A stretch of 64,000 nt of DNA from Vibrio ostreae (GTDB lineage Bacteria; Pseudomonadota; Gammaproteobacteria; Enterobacterales; Vibrionaceae). Under the pieces are notes generated by a model. It worked only from the letters and a program-made list of their open reading frames with translations, was not told the origin of the DNA and did no database searches. The first letter of the stretch is position 1; each line of letters begins with the position of its first letter. The stretch is from assembly GCF_019226825.1 (NCBI RefSeq), contig NZ_CP076643.1, positions 1,178,001 through 1,242,000 of the forward strand. Direction: 5' to 3'. Both the position numbers and the translations under genes were made by a program. Positions 54,971-63,872 of the stretch are shown in pieces.

Positions 54971-55954
54971 TTATCGGAACACTTCTTGGATCAGTGTTTT
55001 GTATTGTTCATTGGTCGCAGAGAGAAATTGCTCAAATTCAGCCTGATCCTGATACGCAGCTTCCCAGCCATTACGTTTCATCGCGGCTTTCCACTCGGCA
55101 GTTTCAGTCATTTTCTGCAGTGCATCACGCCAGTAATCCACCGCCTCTTTTGGCATATCTTTTGGCCCGAACAAACCACGCCAGTTTTCAAACGTGACAT
55201 CGATGCCCTGCTCTTTCACGGTCGGGATCTTAGCCATCGCTCCCTCGCCAATGCGTTTGTCAGCTGTTTGTGCCAGTGCGCGCAGCTTACCGCTTTCCAA
55301 CAGACCCGCGACATCACCAAGCCCGGTCGAAATCAGATCAATGTGACCACCCAGTACCTGAGCAACGACGCCACCATCCTGGAAAGAAACGTAATCGATA
55401 TCTCTCAGGTCTTTAACGCCCGCGGCTTTAGCCACCAGCAGGAACTGAATGTGGTCCATAGAACCCGCGGTGGAGATGCCACCAATTTTGATCGACTTAG
55501 GATCCTTCTTGAGAGCGTCCATCACCTGATTAATCGAGGTGTAAGGCGAATCTTGCGGCACAACAAATGCGGCATAATCAGAAATCAAACGAGCCAAAGG
55601 CGTGGTGTCTTTGTAACTATATGGCGTCATCCCCGTCAGATTGGTCAGCAGAATTGGCGGAGAATAGACCGAGATCAAATCGCCTTTGCCTTTTTGAGTT
55701 TGCATGAACGTCAGGTTAACGGCACCACCACCGCCAGGACGGTTAATAACCGGCAGATTTGAGCTGACAAGGTTCTCGTCTTTCAGTGTTTTGGCCACGG
55801 TACGAATGGTTAAATCCCATCCGCCACCTGCGCCGGCAGGTGCGACCATATTAACGGTTCTTGGCGGGTAATCATTGGCAGATGCCGAAGACATTGCACC
55901 CAGTGTAGTGGCAGCAATCAGCAGGTGTGCAAAAGCAAATGTTAGCTTTCTCAT
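54971..55954 (-). CDS. tctC: Tripartite tricarboxylate transporter periplasmic binding protein
   Basis: This 327-residue protein has a signal peptide (about 26 residues, ending ASA). The mature start YPPRTVNMVAPAGAGGGWDL is the Bug/TctC-family carboxylate-binding loop. Later motifs NRPGGGGAVNL and FEQFLSATNEQYK fit too. It captures the carboxylate in the periplasm for TctAB. It is the first gene of the operon. Confidence 0.94.
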   Translation of the reverse strand: MRKLTFAFAHLLIAATTLGAMSSASANDYPPRTVNMVAPAGAGGGWDLTIRTVAKTLKDENLVSSNLPVINRPGGGGAVNLTFMQTQKGKGDLISVYSPPILLTNLTGMTPYSYKDTTPLARLISDYAAFVVPQDSPYTSINQVMDALKKDPKSIKIGGISTAGSMDHIQFLLVAKAAGVKDLRDIDYVSFQDGGVVAQVLGGHIDLISTGLGDVAGLLESGKLRALAQTADKRIGEGAMAKIPTVKEQGIDVTFENWRGLFGPKDMPKEAVDYWRDALQKMTETAEWKAAMKRNGWEAAYQDQAEFEQFLSATNEQYKTLIQEVFR

Positions 55955-56463
55955 AGCGCTATCCTTTAATTATTTTGTATTTGGGAATCCATTCATGAGC
56001 AACACGCAGGGAACAGTACCTCACCCGCGCGCTTCATTTATTGAGCAGATAGGTTGGACAGTGTGGCAAGCAGCGACTAAGTCCACAGCGAGAACCTGAA
56101 CTGCTGCAAGCCTGACGATACTAATTAACAATTCGGTAATTTGTTGCGATAAAGGGCAACATTCGCGTGGCAAATAATGACGCTTATGGTTTTTATGGTG
56201 TTAATTATTTGCGCCAGATTTTGCGGGCGATATGGCCGAGGTGCTGGCAGCGGAATAAAGATTCGGCGGGCCTATACTTCGAGCGTACAAATCGGCTAAG
56301 GCTTGTAATGGAAAGCGTAAACGATATCGGGAAGATGCAGACGTGAATGCCGCTGCGGTCAGAAATTGAAGTGCATTCGAGCAAATGAAATGTATTAGTG
56401 CAGATGAAGCGACAGCAACGATAACCAACCGCCACAGAGAAAAACTCACACTTCAGAAACGAC
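55955..56463. other. Intergenic stretch between tctC and the tRNA genes
   Basis: It presumably holds the tctC promoter. Two overlapping leftward ORFs (56201-56465) have no ribosome-binding site or recognisable product and start inside the tRNA terminator. I see no attachment-site repeat of the tRNA 3' end. Confidence 0.5.
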
Positions 56464-56489
56464 AAAACCCGCTAAAAAGCGGGTTTTGT
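56464..56489 (-). terminator. Terminator of the tRNA-Val transcript
   Basis: A perfect 10-bp stem (aaaacccgct / agcgggtttt) with loop aaaa ends in T4 inside the stem. It lies ten bases past the downstream tRNA. Confidence 0.9.
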
Positions 56490-56498
56490 AAGAAATTT

Positions 56499-56575
56499 TG
56501 GTGCGTCCGAGTGGACTCGAACCACCGACCCCCGCCATGTCAAGGCGATACTCTAACCAGCTGAGCTACGGACGC
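56499..56575 (-). tRNA. tRNA-Val (GAC)
   Basis: The 77-base cloverleaf has acceptor stem GCGTCCG / CGGACGC, anticodon loop TTGACAT (anticodon GAC, reading GUC), TTCGAGT T-loop and an encoded CCA. It is identical to the second copy 37 bases upstream, and closely matches the E. coli tRNA-Val(GAC). Confidence 0.97.
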
Positions 56576-56612
56576 ACACTGCATGTTTATACACTTGCTG
56601 AGTGTTTTCTCA

Positions 56613-56689
56613 TGGTGCGTCCGAGTGGACTCGAACCACCGACCCCCGCCATGTCAAGGCGATACTCTAACCAGCTGAGCTACGGACGC
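56613..56689 (-). tRNA. tRNA-Val (GAC), second copy
   Basis: It has the same 77 bases as the copy at 56499, with anticodon GAC and encoded CCA. It is first in the leftward transcript. A TTGACT -35-like hexamer (about 56736-56741 region on the minus strand) lies upstream, but the -10 box is not clear. Confidence 0.97.
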
Positions 56690-56966
56690 TTTCCCTGAGA
56701 ACGAGATGGATATTAACGACAGATTTTCATGCGTGCAAGTCAAATTTCTTTATTTTTGAATCGATTGGCTTTTCTGTAGACACTTTGTTGATTTTTTACC
56801 CCAACAGCGTGTCATTAATTGAGTTTTATCATATTAAAACAGTGGGCGCTGTGCTGAAGCAGCTCTCCTTTTGTGACTTTAATTCAACAAAACTCTTGAT
56901 TGCTACCTACTTAGAGGTAGTATAAATTTTTATTGGTCGCTAAACGTACAATTGAGACAAAAGAAC

Positions 56967-58022
56967 ATGGATTCACGGTTGTTTGATCACTCGCACACAC
57001 TACGAAGCTCTGTTCTGGCTGGTTTGAGTCTATTCTTGTTCGCAGTCGCACTGGCTTTCTCCTGGTTATACTTCAACAAACAGGAGTTTGTGCTCGCTTC
57101 AATTTACCTGTTTTTCACTCTTTACTCGCTGTACGTGTCCCGCCTTGCTGCACAGCGTAAGCACAAACATCGTCACATCCAATGTTACGTTTACTTAATG
57201 ATGTTTATCATCTGCATCAGCACCTACCTGCAACCTTTAGCAGATGGCCTCTATTTGTGGACGATCTTCTGCCCGATAGTGCTCTATGCCCTGCTCGGCC
57301 TCAACCAGGGCCGCCTTATGTCGGGCATTGTCCTGCTTGCTCAGGTTATGAGTGTCTACGATGACGTGATTCAGGTTTCGGCTTTAAATGCATTGACCAC
57401 CATGGTCAACTTAATCTTGTGTTACTGCGGGGTCTGGATTGTTTCACATCGCTACGAATTCAACCGCGAGAATATCGAGAACTCTCTGACTTACCTCGCA
57501 TCACGCGACGCTCTGACCGGGGCCCATAATCGCCTGTCACTGCGAGCGGCCTTTAACCACTTTGAGAAGCATCGCAGCAGCGTAGATTCACTCAGCCTTC
57601 TGCTGATTGATTTGGACTACTTTAAACAGATTAACGATCAGTACGGACATGATTCCGGTGACAAGGTATTAATAGAAACAGCCCAAATACTGGCCAATGT
57701 GGTGGGCGAAGATAATTTGTATCGTATCGGCGGCGAAGAATTCTGTGTCACTCTGTTTGATACGGTTCTCGAACAGGCGGAGAAGATGGGTGAGCGCCTG
57801 CGCAGCGCAGTTGGAACCCATTTATTCTACTATCGCGAGCAGACAATTCACTTAACCTTAAGTGTGGGCATTTGTGAGTATCAGGCCGGAGATAAACTGA
57901 CCGATTTGATCAAGTTGGCGGATAAAGAGCTCTACCGGGCAAAACATAACGGACGCAATCAGGTTCGTATTTGCCAGACAGTCGAATATGCCGAGTGCCA
58001 ACCGCAAGCTGAATCAGGTTAG
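56967..58022 (+). CDS. Membrane-bound diguanylate cyclase (GGDEF)
   Basis: I start at the ATG at 56967; a TTG five codons upstream is less likely. The 351-residue protein has about five or six membrane helices (residues about 15-165) forming an integral sensor module. A short linker and a GGDEF domain follow, with the active-site GGEEF (about 253-257), the metal aspartate in LLIDLDYFKQIND and the LADKELYRAKHNGRN helix. GGEEF is a catalytically competent variant, so it should make c-di-GMP. The inhibitory RxxD site is not obvious. Its 3' end overlaps the convergent gene by nine bases. Confidence 0.9.
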   Translation: MDSRLFDHSHTLRSSVLAGLSLFLFAVALAFSWLYFNKQEFVLASIYLFFTLYSLYVSRLAAQRKHKHRHIQCYVYLMMFIICISTYLQPLADGLYLWTIFCPIVLYALLGLNQGRLMSGIVLLAQVMSVYDDVIQVSALNALTTMVNLILCYCGVWIVSHRYEFNRENIENSLTYLASRDALTGAHNRLSLRAAFNHFEKHRSSVDSLSLLLIDLDYFKQINDQYGHDSGDKVLIETAQILANVVGEDNLYRIGGEEFCVTLFDTVLEQAEKMGERLRSAVGTHLFYYREQTIHLTLSVGICEYQAGDKLTDLIKLADKELYRAKHNGRNQVRICQTVEYAECQPQAESG

Positions 58023-58697
58023 TGATTCTGCGTCTTCCCCATCATCCAGTTCAAATACCACATTGTAATTTTCTGTATAAGTACAGTGTGGCTGACGGCT
58101 GCAGGTAAAAAATCGACGACCTTTGAACTCGCCCTGACTGGCCACTTTGATGTTCATCGGGCTGCCACAACGTTTACAAAAACGAACTTCTTTGTCGGTT
58201 TCGATCAAGTCAATATGCGCGGCGAGTAACCGGCGCAGTTTGCCCACTTGATAGCTGTAACGGATATTGGCACCGATTAAAGGGATATTTGCCGTCTTAC
58301 ATACCTGCATCAGCAACTTTTCTCGTTCAACCTTAAGCTTGGTCAGCTCCTTGCCATCATCGAGTTCCACAACCACGCGCGGCTCCAATGTTCTGGCATC
58401 ACACACCAGGAAATTAAACTGGCTGCGTGCCACCCGGTTGTTGGCAATAAACCACTGCTTCTTATTCAGACCTTTTGAAGGGGTAACCACCTGGGTCATA
58501 CTGACTTTGGTCAACACAATTCCGTGCTCTCCTACTGCAGCGGTTAACGCGTGATAAAACGTGCTTTCTGCGCTAGTCAAAACTGGCCCTTTACGACGGT
58601 AAGCGTAACTTTTGCTGCCATCATGGCGAATCACGTACTTTTGAATCACCACAAAAAAGACCACCAGCAGTGCCACAATGATGAAGATATTAGTCAT
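58014..58697 (-). CDS. DUF2726 protein with topoisomerase-type zinc ribbon
   Basis: This 227-residue protein has an N-terminal membrane helix (about 3-22). A DUF2726 domain follows (TSAESTFYHAL and VVVELDDGKELTK), a restriction-endonuclease-like fold. A C-terminal C4 zinc ribbon comes next (CKRCGSPM then FFTCSRQPHC). The role is unknown; the fold suggests nucleic-acid binding or cleavage near the membrane. It overlaps the diguanylate cyclase gene tail to tail. Confidence 0.8.
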   Translation of the reverse strand: MTNIFIIVALLVVFFVVIQKYVIRHDGSKSYAYRRKGPVLTSAESTFYHALTAAVGEHGIVLTKVSMTQVVTPSKGLNKKQWFIANNRVARSQFNFLVCDARTLEPRVVVELDDGKELTKLKVEREKLLMQVCKTANIPLIGANIRYSYQVGKLRRLLAAHIDLIETDKEVRFCKRCGSPMNIKVASQGEFKGRRFFTCSRQPHCTYTENYNVVFELDDGEDAESLT

Positions 58698-59116
58698 GAC
58701 GTTCCTTTAACCGCTATTAAATTCAAGCACTGCTCCCAAAGCCTGAACGATGAAATATCATCCCCGAACTCACCACCATCACTATTAGATTCGGAAGCTA
58801 ACTCTTTCATAGATAACTGATGTTTTCCCGAAAGGCCAGCACATTTCTCCGATTTTGCAGAATGTGTAAACCTGACACTAAGTTCCTTGAGCTATCTCCA
58901 GTCCATAGAATTATCTCCAGTCCAGAGAACTATCTCAAAGCCGAAAAACGTTCGCGAAGCCACACAACTATGGTGAAGCGGCCAAACTAACAAGAAGACC
59001 CGCCAATGCGGGCCCCAATCACTCAACAAAAACGCAATAAGCTTAGCCGCGCCCCGTCATTACTGTGACGATTCATGTCACAATGCTGGCTCGCGCTTTA
59101 GCTCAGGTCGGAAGAC
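58698..59116. other. Non-coding stretch with a short tandem repeat
   Basis: There is no supported gene. Two and a third copies of a 19-base unit, beginning tatctccagtcca, lie at 58893-58936. A small hairpin acccgc / gcgggc (about 59006-59021) may terminate. The rest is plain. Confidence 0.5.
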
Positions 59117-60100
59117 TTAACTGAAGATTAAACCGTCCATTAAGGATACCAGCTTGCCAATTTGTGGTTTGGTAATGGTGTCATTGGCTCCGAGCGACAA
59201 AGCTTTGGTACGGTTGTCGTCACTCATCAGAGACGAGAACATCACGATGGGGGTGTTACAGTACGCTTCGGTATCGCGTAATCGCTTCAGTAAATGCATT
59301 CCATCCATGCGCGGCATTTCCACATCAGATACAATCGCATCAATAAGCTCACTGACCGCCAGATTTTCTTCTTTTGCGATACGCTCGACGTCCATCAATT
59401 TCTCATGCGCTTCACCACCATCTTTGCAGGCAATAACGTTATAGCCAGCGGTACTTAACGTATCTTGAATCAGACTGCGGATGAATGCTGAATCATCGAC
59501 CACCATCACCGTTTTCGCATTACGCTTACTGACCATGGTCTGATTCAGGTTGACCGAGCGGTCGACTTTCACATCATACTTCTCCATACTCAATTCCGGA
59601 TTGATGTCAGCAATAATCTTCTCGAAATCGAGGATCATGATCAGCTTGCCTTCTTTACGCACCACAGCAACCACACAGTCCTGTTCACCTGACTCCAGAA
59701 ATTGACTCGGAGATTCGACATCATTCCAGGAAATACGATGAATGCGGCTGATGCTGTCAATCAGGAAGCCATTGGTCATGCGGTTAAAATCAGTCACAAT
59801 CACATATTTGTTGCTGTTTACCGAGCTGGTCGGTACACCAAGCCAACCGGCCAGATCCACTAACGGTGTCAAAATGTCGCGTGAAGAGAACACACCAATC
59901 ATATGAGGCTGAGCATTGGGATAGTCGGTGGTGTCCGGTACACGGATCACCTCTCTGACTTTGGCGACGTTAATGCCGTAATAACAGGTTTTGGTTTCGC
60001 CATTTGCCAGTTGTTTTTCGAGATGAAATTCAATTATTTCTAATTCGTTGGTACCGCTTTCAAGAAGAATGTTACTGCTGGGGTTACTCATATTGGTCAC
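59117..60100 (-). CDS. cheV: Chemotaxis coupling protein CheV
   Basis: This 327-residue protein has an N-terminal CheW-like domain (YYGINVAKVREVIRVPD; MIGVFSSRDILTPLVDLAGW). A C-terminal receiver domain follows, with DDSAFIR, the phospho-acceptor in IVSDVEMPRMDG and the lysine of ITKPQ. It links chemoreceptors to CheA and is tuned by phosphorylation. It follows a periplasmic binding protein gene by 14 bases, so the two are co-transcribed. No other core chemotaxis genes are adjacent. MTNM gives two nearby Met codons; the start is not certain. Confidence 0.92.
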   Translation of the reverse strand: MTNMSNPSSNILLESGTNELEIIEFHLEKQLANGETKTCYYGINVAKVREVIRVPDTTDYPNAQPHMIGVFSSRDILTPLVDLAGWLGVPTSSVNSNKYVIVTDFNRMTNGFLIDSISRIHRISWNDVESPSQFLESGEQDCVVAVVRKEGKLIMILDFEKIIADINPELSMEKYDVKVDRSVNLNQTMVSKRNAKTVMVVDDSAFIRSLIQDTLSTAGYNVIACKDGGEAHEKLMDVERIAKEENLAVSELIDAIVSDVEMPRMDGMHLLKRLRDTEAYCNTPIVMFSSLMSDDNRTKALSLGANDTITKPQIGKLVSLMDGLIFS

Positions 60101-60114
60101 TTCAGTTAGGCAAG

Positions 60115-60885
60115 TTATCGGTATTTGTCTAAAATGGCCTGATATAAGTTCACGCCATCTTTACCGGAAGTATCCCTAATTATATCAATCCCTTTTTGTA
60201 AGTCATTCACCAACTGCTGATCTATTTCTTTATTGAAGGCGAAATAGAGTAAGCCTTGCTGCAAAACAAAAATTGTCGCCAGATCTTCTGCCTGGTAGCC
60301 CGACCTGATAGCCCACCAGTGCGTCGCCTGTTCGTTATAGGCGATAAGATCGATACGGTTTTTGAGCAGCAATTCGGTCAGCACGCCGACATTGGCCGCT
60401 TCCTGCATCAACTCTCGCGGGATGCCGAGTTGGAGCAGGAGCTGTTCACCGACATCATCCCGGATAACGCCGATGCGATATTTCGCCAGGTCAATGGGCT
60501 GGTCAATTTTTATTTTGGTGTCACTGCGAGCCAACACGGAAACCCGGATTTCCCCTATCGGTCCGACCCAGTTGAACAGGGATTCGCGGTGCTGAGTCCG
60601 GGTTGCAGAAAACAGAACCGAACCGGGTTTGAGCAACACCGAGCGATAAGCTCTCGGCCAGGGCTGCATGACAATTTGCTCACTTGAAATTTCACGGCCA
60701 ACTTGCTGGCTGGCCTGTTGCAACAAATCCACTGCAATGCCGGTAATCTGGCCATTATTTGAAAAATTATAAGGCGGGTACTCTTCAATGTAGAAAGTCA
60801 GCTCACTCATATCCGCAGCTGATGACACAGACCAGACCAAAACCGACACAACAGCCGACTTTGCTAACCGTTTCGTTATTCTCAT
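60115..60885 (-). CDS. Periplasmic family-3 solute-binding protein
   Basis: This 256-residue protein has a signal peptide (about 23 residues, ending SSA). The amino-acid-binding (SBP_bac_3) pattern is present: IEEYPPYNFSNNGQITGIAVDLLQ, then QPWPRAYRSVLLKPGSVLFSATRT and YRIGVIRDDVGEQLL. There is no permease or ATPase nearby. As first gene of an operon with cheV it may feed a receptor or act in sensing rather than transport, which is inferred. An ABC partner elsewhere is equally possible. Confidence 0.82.
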   Translation of the reverse strand: MRITKRLAKSAVVSVLVWSVSSAADMSELTFYIEEYPPYNFSNNGQITGIAVDLLQQASQQVGREISSEQIVMQPWPRAYRSVLLKPGSVLFSATRTQHRESLFNWVGPIGEIRVSVLARSDTKIKIDQPIDLAKYRIGVIRDDVGEQLLLQLGIPRELMQEAANVGVLTELLLKNRIDLIAYNEQATHWWAIRSGYQAEDLATIFVLQQGLLYFAFNKEIDQQLVNDLQKGIDIIRDTSGKDGVNLYQAILDKYR

Positions 60886-60997
60886 TCTGATGCCCTTGCG
60901 ACTCTACTGAACTTTAACGCTAGATGAGTCAGATGGGCTTAGACGAGAGCAAGGTCGCAAAAATTCTACTCTGCAATGACTGGCTGTCCGATTGACC

Positions 60998-61681
60998 TCA
61001 TATTCGAGTGACTTTCTTATAGCTGCGCTCAGGACGGCCCACAGAACCATAACGGACATCCGCTTCCAGCTCTCCCGAACCAATCAAATACTCAAGATAG
61101 CGTCGTGCGGTCGTGCGGCTGGCCCCTATTTTCTCACCGGCCTCATCGGCTGTGAGAGTGACAGAATCGACAAACAACTGGCGGATTTTATCCAGCGTTA
61201 CACTGTCTATGCCTTTCGGTAACCGCGAAGCTGACATATCCTGCTGAGCAGAAGAGGTTAACATCTTATCCACCAGTCCCTGATCCAAGTCGGCCAATTT
61301 TCCCAACTCAACCTGACGTGCCAAATACTTTTTCAGGGCCGTTTCCAAACGAGGAAACATCACGGGTTTGAGCAGATAATCGACCACACCGCCGCGCATC
61401 GCCTGCTGCAGTGTTTCCACATCACGCGCCGCGGTAATTAGGATCACGTCACAGCGGGCATTACGGCTGCGTACCCACTGCAGAATATCCAAGCCCGTGC
61501 CGTCCGGCAGATAAACATCCAGTAACACTAAATCCGGTTGCAGCACTTCTAACTGCATCTCGGCTTCCGCTTGTGAGGTTGCAATCCCGACCACATCAAA
61601 GCCACCCGTCTGGTTAAGATATTTATGATGCAACTGAGCGATCGCTACATCATCTTCAATGATCAATACCCGGGTTGTCAT
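60998..61681 (-). CDS. CitB/DcuR-type response regulator
   Basis: This 227-residue regulator has a receiver domain with Asp55 in LVLLDVYLPDGTGLD and the lysine in LLKPVM. A CitB-type helix-turn-helix follows (TADEAGEKIGASRTTARRYL; GSVGRPERSYKK). It shares LPKGI and the same C-terminal layout with the regulator at 49996. Its ATG overlaps the kinase stop by four bases, so the pair is coupled. Its target genes are not evident nearby. Confidence 0.9.
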   Translation of the reverse strand: MTTRVLIIEDDVAIAQLHHKYLNQTGGFDVVGIATSQAEAEMQLEVLQPDLVLLDVYLPDGTGLDILQWVRSRNARCDVILITAARDVETLQQAMRGGVVDYLLKPVMFPRLETALKKYLARQVELGKLADLDQGLVDKMLTSSAQQDMSASRLPKGIDSVTLDKIRQLFVDSVTLTADEAGEKIGASRTTARRYLEYLIGSGELEADVRYGSVGRPERSYKKVTRI

Positions 61682-63303
61682 AGCAGCTCTTCCTTGGGCA
61701 GATAAACCGTCATACGTGTTCCATATTCTTTGTCATTACTATACATCTCTAATTGACCCTGATAGCGATCAGATAACTGCTTGACCAGATACAATCCAAC
61801 CCCCCGGTTATGCTTCGCTTTACTCGATACCCCTTTTTGCAGCAACAGATCCGGGCTGAAATCCTGAGGCAAACCACAGCCCTGATCTTCAACCTCAAGT
61901 ATGATTTCATTGCCGTAGTCGCTGATCGAGACATCGATAACACGCCTCTCCTTTGGAAAACGTTGCGAGTGGCGTATCGCAGTCAGTGTCGCATCAAAGG
62001 CATTGTCTATCAGGTTGCCCAGAATAGTCACTATGTCTTCCGCGTTGATATAACCCGGTAAACAGGCCAGATGCGAGCCATCATCGACATTAAGCTCCAG
62101 GCCAATCTCACGCGCTCGCTCTGTCTTACCCAGCAGCATACCGGCGATCAACGGGTCTTTAATCGTTTCACGCAGAAACTCGATCAAACTCTGGTAATGG
62201 GCGGTTTCCTGACCAATTAGCTGCTGTACCGCCTCCAGCTCTCCCATTTGCACCAGTCCACTGATGGTATTGAGTTTATTGCGATGTTCATGAGTTTGAG
62301 AGCGCAGCATTTCTGCGTACTCTCTGGTCTGGGATAGCTGCTCCGTAAGCTCGCTGATCTCACCACGCAAACGAAAGCTGGATACCGCCCCGACCACTCT
62401 GCCTTCAACAACAATCGGACTTCGGTTGGCAATCAAACGCTGTTTGTTGAGATACAACTCGATATCATGGTCTATGGCCCCGGTTTCCAGCACTTTGTAC
62501 AGATCGCTATTGGGTAATGAGTCGGTCAACAAGCGATTAATGGCCTTATCGCGGTCGATACCTAAAATGTCACAGGCGCTTTTATTAATTGAACGCAATA
62601 CGCCTTTATCATCAATACTGAGAATACCCTCTCTGATCGTACTCATGGTGACATCCAGCTCGACATACAGACGGCCAATCTCCTCCGGCTCAAAGCCCAG
62701 AATCGCCTTTTGAAAACGACGTGACACATAACTTGAGACAATACCATTGGCAATTAACACCAAAAAGGTGATCGCGATAAGGTACGTCAGAAATGGTTCG
62801 ATCCTGTCTTGTAAACGAGCGAGCAGATACCCCACCGAAACAACGCCGATCACCTGGCCGTTGCTGTCAACTACCGCGGCCTTACCGCGCACCGACTGCC
62901 CCAGAGAGCCCTGTGCAAACGAGATGTACTCTTCACCGCCCAGCAAAGCGCGCTCATTATCACCGCCTACCATTGGCTTACCGATTCTCGCGTCAATCGG
63001 ATGAACAATCCGCATCCCTTTATCATCACCAATCACGATGAAAGTGGCGCCGATCAATTGGGTTAAATCGCGGAAACGTTGCTGGATCTCATCAGAGTCA
63101 TCCGCACGTTGAATAACGTCAATCACTATCGACGAGCGGGCCAGAAACGAAGCCACGCCCAGAGCCTTGAGCCCCATCTCTTCTTCCTGAGAATGTTTGA
63201 TGTAGGCAAAGCCGGCGGCGACCAAGACCAACAACTCAATCAAGCCGGACAATGTCATTATGATCAGCATACGTTTGCGAAAGCTGATATCGTTCCATGT
63301 CAT
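61678..63303 (-). CDS. CitA/DcuS-type sensor histidine kinase
   Basis: This 541-residue kinase has membrane segments near 12-33 and 171-191 around a periplasmic sensor (TFIVIGDDKGMRIVHP and GDNERALLGGEEYISFA). A PAS domain follows, then His338 in RSQTHEHRNKL and an ATPase domain with ILGNLIDNAFDAT and GVGLYLVKQLSDRY. The sensor closely resembles the tct-linked kinase at 50922, so a carboxylate is the likely ligand. The gene lacks a transporter neighbour. Confidence 0.9.
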   Translation of the reverse strand: MTWNDISFRKRMLIIMTLSGLIELLVLVAAGFAYIKHSQEEEMGLKALGVASFLARSSIVIDVIQRADDSDEIQQRFRDLTQLIGATFIVIGDDKGMRIVHPIDARIGKPMVGGDNERALLGGEEYISFAQGSLGQSVRGKAAVVDSNGQVIGVVSVGYLLARLQDRIEPFLTYLIAITFLVLIANGIVSSYVSRRFQKAILGFEPEEIGRLYVELDVTMSTIREGILSIDDKGVLRSINKSACDILGIDRDKAINRLLTDSLPNSDLYKVLETGAIDHDIELYLNKQRLIANRSPIVVEGRVVGAVSSFRLRGEISELTEQLSQTREYAEMLRSQTHEHRNKLNTISGLVQMGELEAVQQLIGQETAHYQSLIEFLRETIKDPLIAGMLLGKTERAREIGLELNVDDGSHLACLPGYINAEDIVTILGNLIDNAFDATLTAIRHSQRFPKERRVIDVSISDYGNEIILEVEDQGCGLPQDFSPDLLLQKGVSSKAKHNRGVGLYLVKQLSDRYQGQLEMYSNDKEYGTRMTVYLPKEELL

Positions 63304-63653
63304 GAATATCTCCCTGTCCGCCCAAAACTAACACTAATTTAACAAAGGTGCGAAAGCGGGTTCGATAACTGTGAACACAGCGTGTGTTAGCAACTTGCTC
63401 ATTTTGGTGACAAATTTTCATACATCCTCGCCAGCATCAAATTGAGTAAAAAATCATCAACAACTGGATTTTTTTGCAACAATAAAACATGACATAGATC
63501 ACATGCGATTTGGTTTTTTTTAGCCTGTAGAGGTTCATTCGGTCATATACTGATTGGGCAGTGAGGGCAGAAACGTTGCAGGCAGGGCCAACATAATAAT
63601 TAACTCAATCCTGGTTTGTCGCTTGCGCTACTATCGTAAGAAGGATACTCACC
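63304..63653. other. Divergent intergenic region before the last small ORF
   Basis: There is no supported gene. A CRP-like half-perfect site (catgacatagatcaca, about 63487-63502) lies here; the right half TCACA is perfect, the left is poor. It likely carries the kinase promoter. Confidence 0.4.
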
Positions 63654-63872
63654 ATGGAAAGAGATGCGTTTGGAATATGTTTGTCGCAACAAATGCTGAC
63701 CGAGCACCTGCAGTCAACTTTTACTCATGTTCGTGCTTACGGATCAGAGCAGCAGGATGATCTGCAAGTCGTGCTATCGATACCGCAAATGACAGGACAA
63801 GATCTGCTCGATACCATTCAAAGCACAGAAGAGCTGGTGTGGCGCGCCGACTTTCACTGTCCCGGACGATGA
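63654..63872 (+). CDS. Small acidic protein of unknown function
   Basis: This 72-residue product follows a good ribosome-binding site (AAGGATACTCACC). It is rich in Gln, Glu, Asp and Leu, with two Cys and no signal or membrane helix (it begins MERDAFGICLSQQML). I do not recognise a family. A rightward gene could extend this transcript beyond the window. The start is clear and the frame clean, but a chance ORF is not excluded. Confidence 0.55.
   Translation: MERDAFGICLSQQMLTEHLQSTFTHVRAYGSEQQDDLQVVLSIPQMTGQDLLDTIQSTEELVWRADFHCPGR

Noticed and set aside
54986..55762. 258-codon plus-strand ORF opposite tctC
   Set aside because: It is a shadow of a conserved binding-protein gene; no start signal or known domain.
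56201..56465. Overlapping 82- and 86-codon leftward ORFs beside the tRNA terminator
   Set aside because: They begin inside the terminator, lack ribosome-binding sites and have no recognisable domains.
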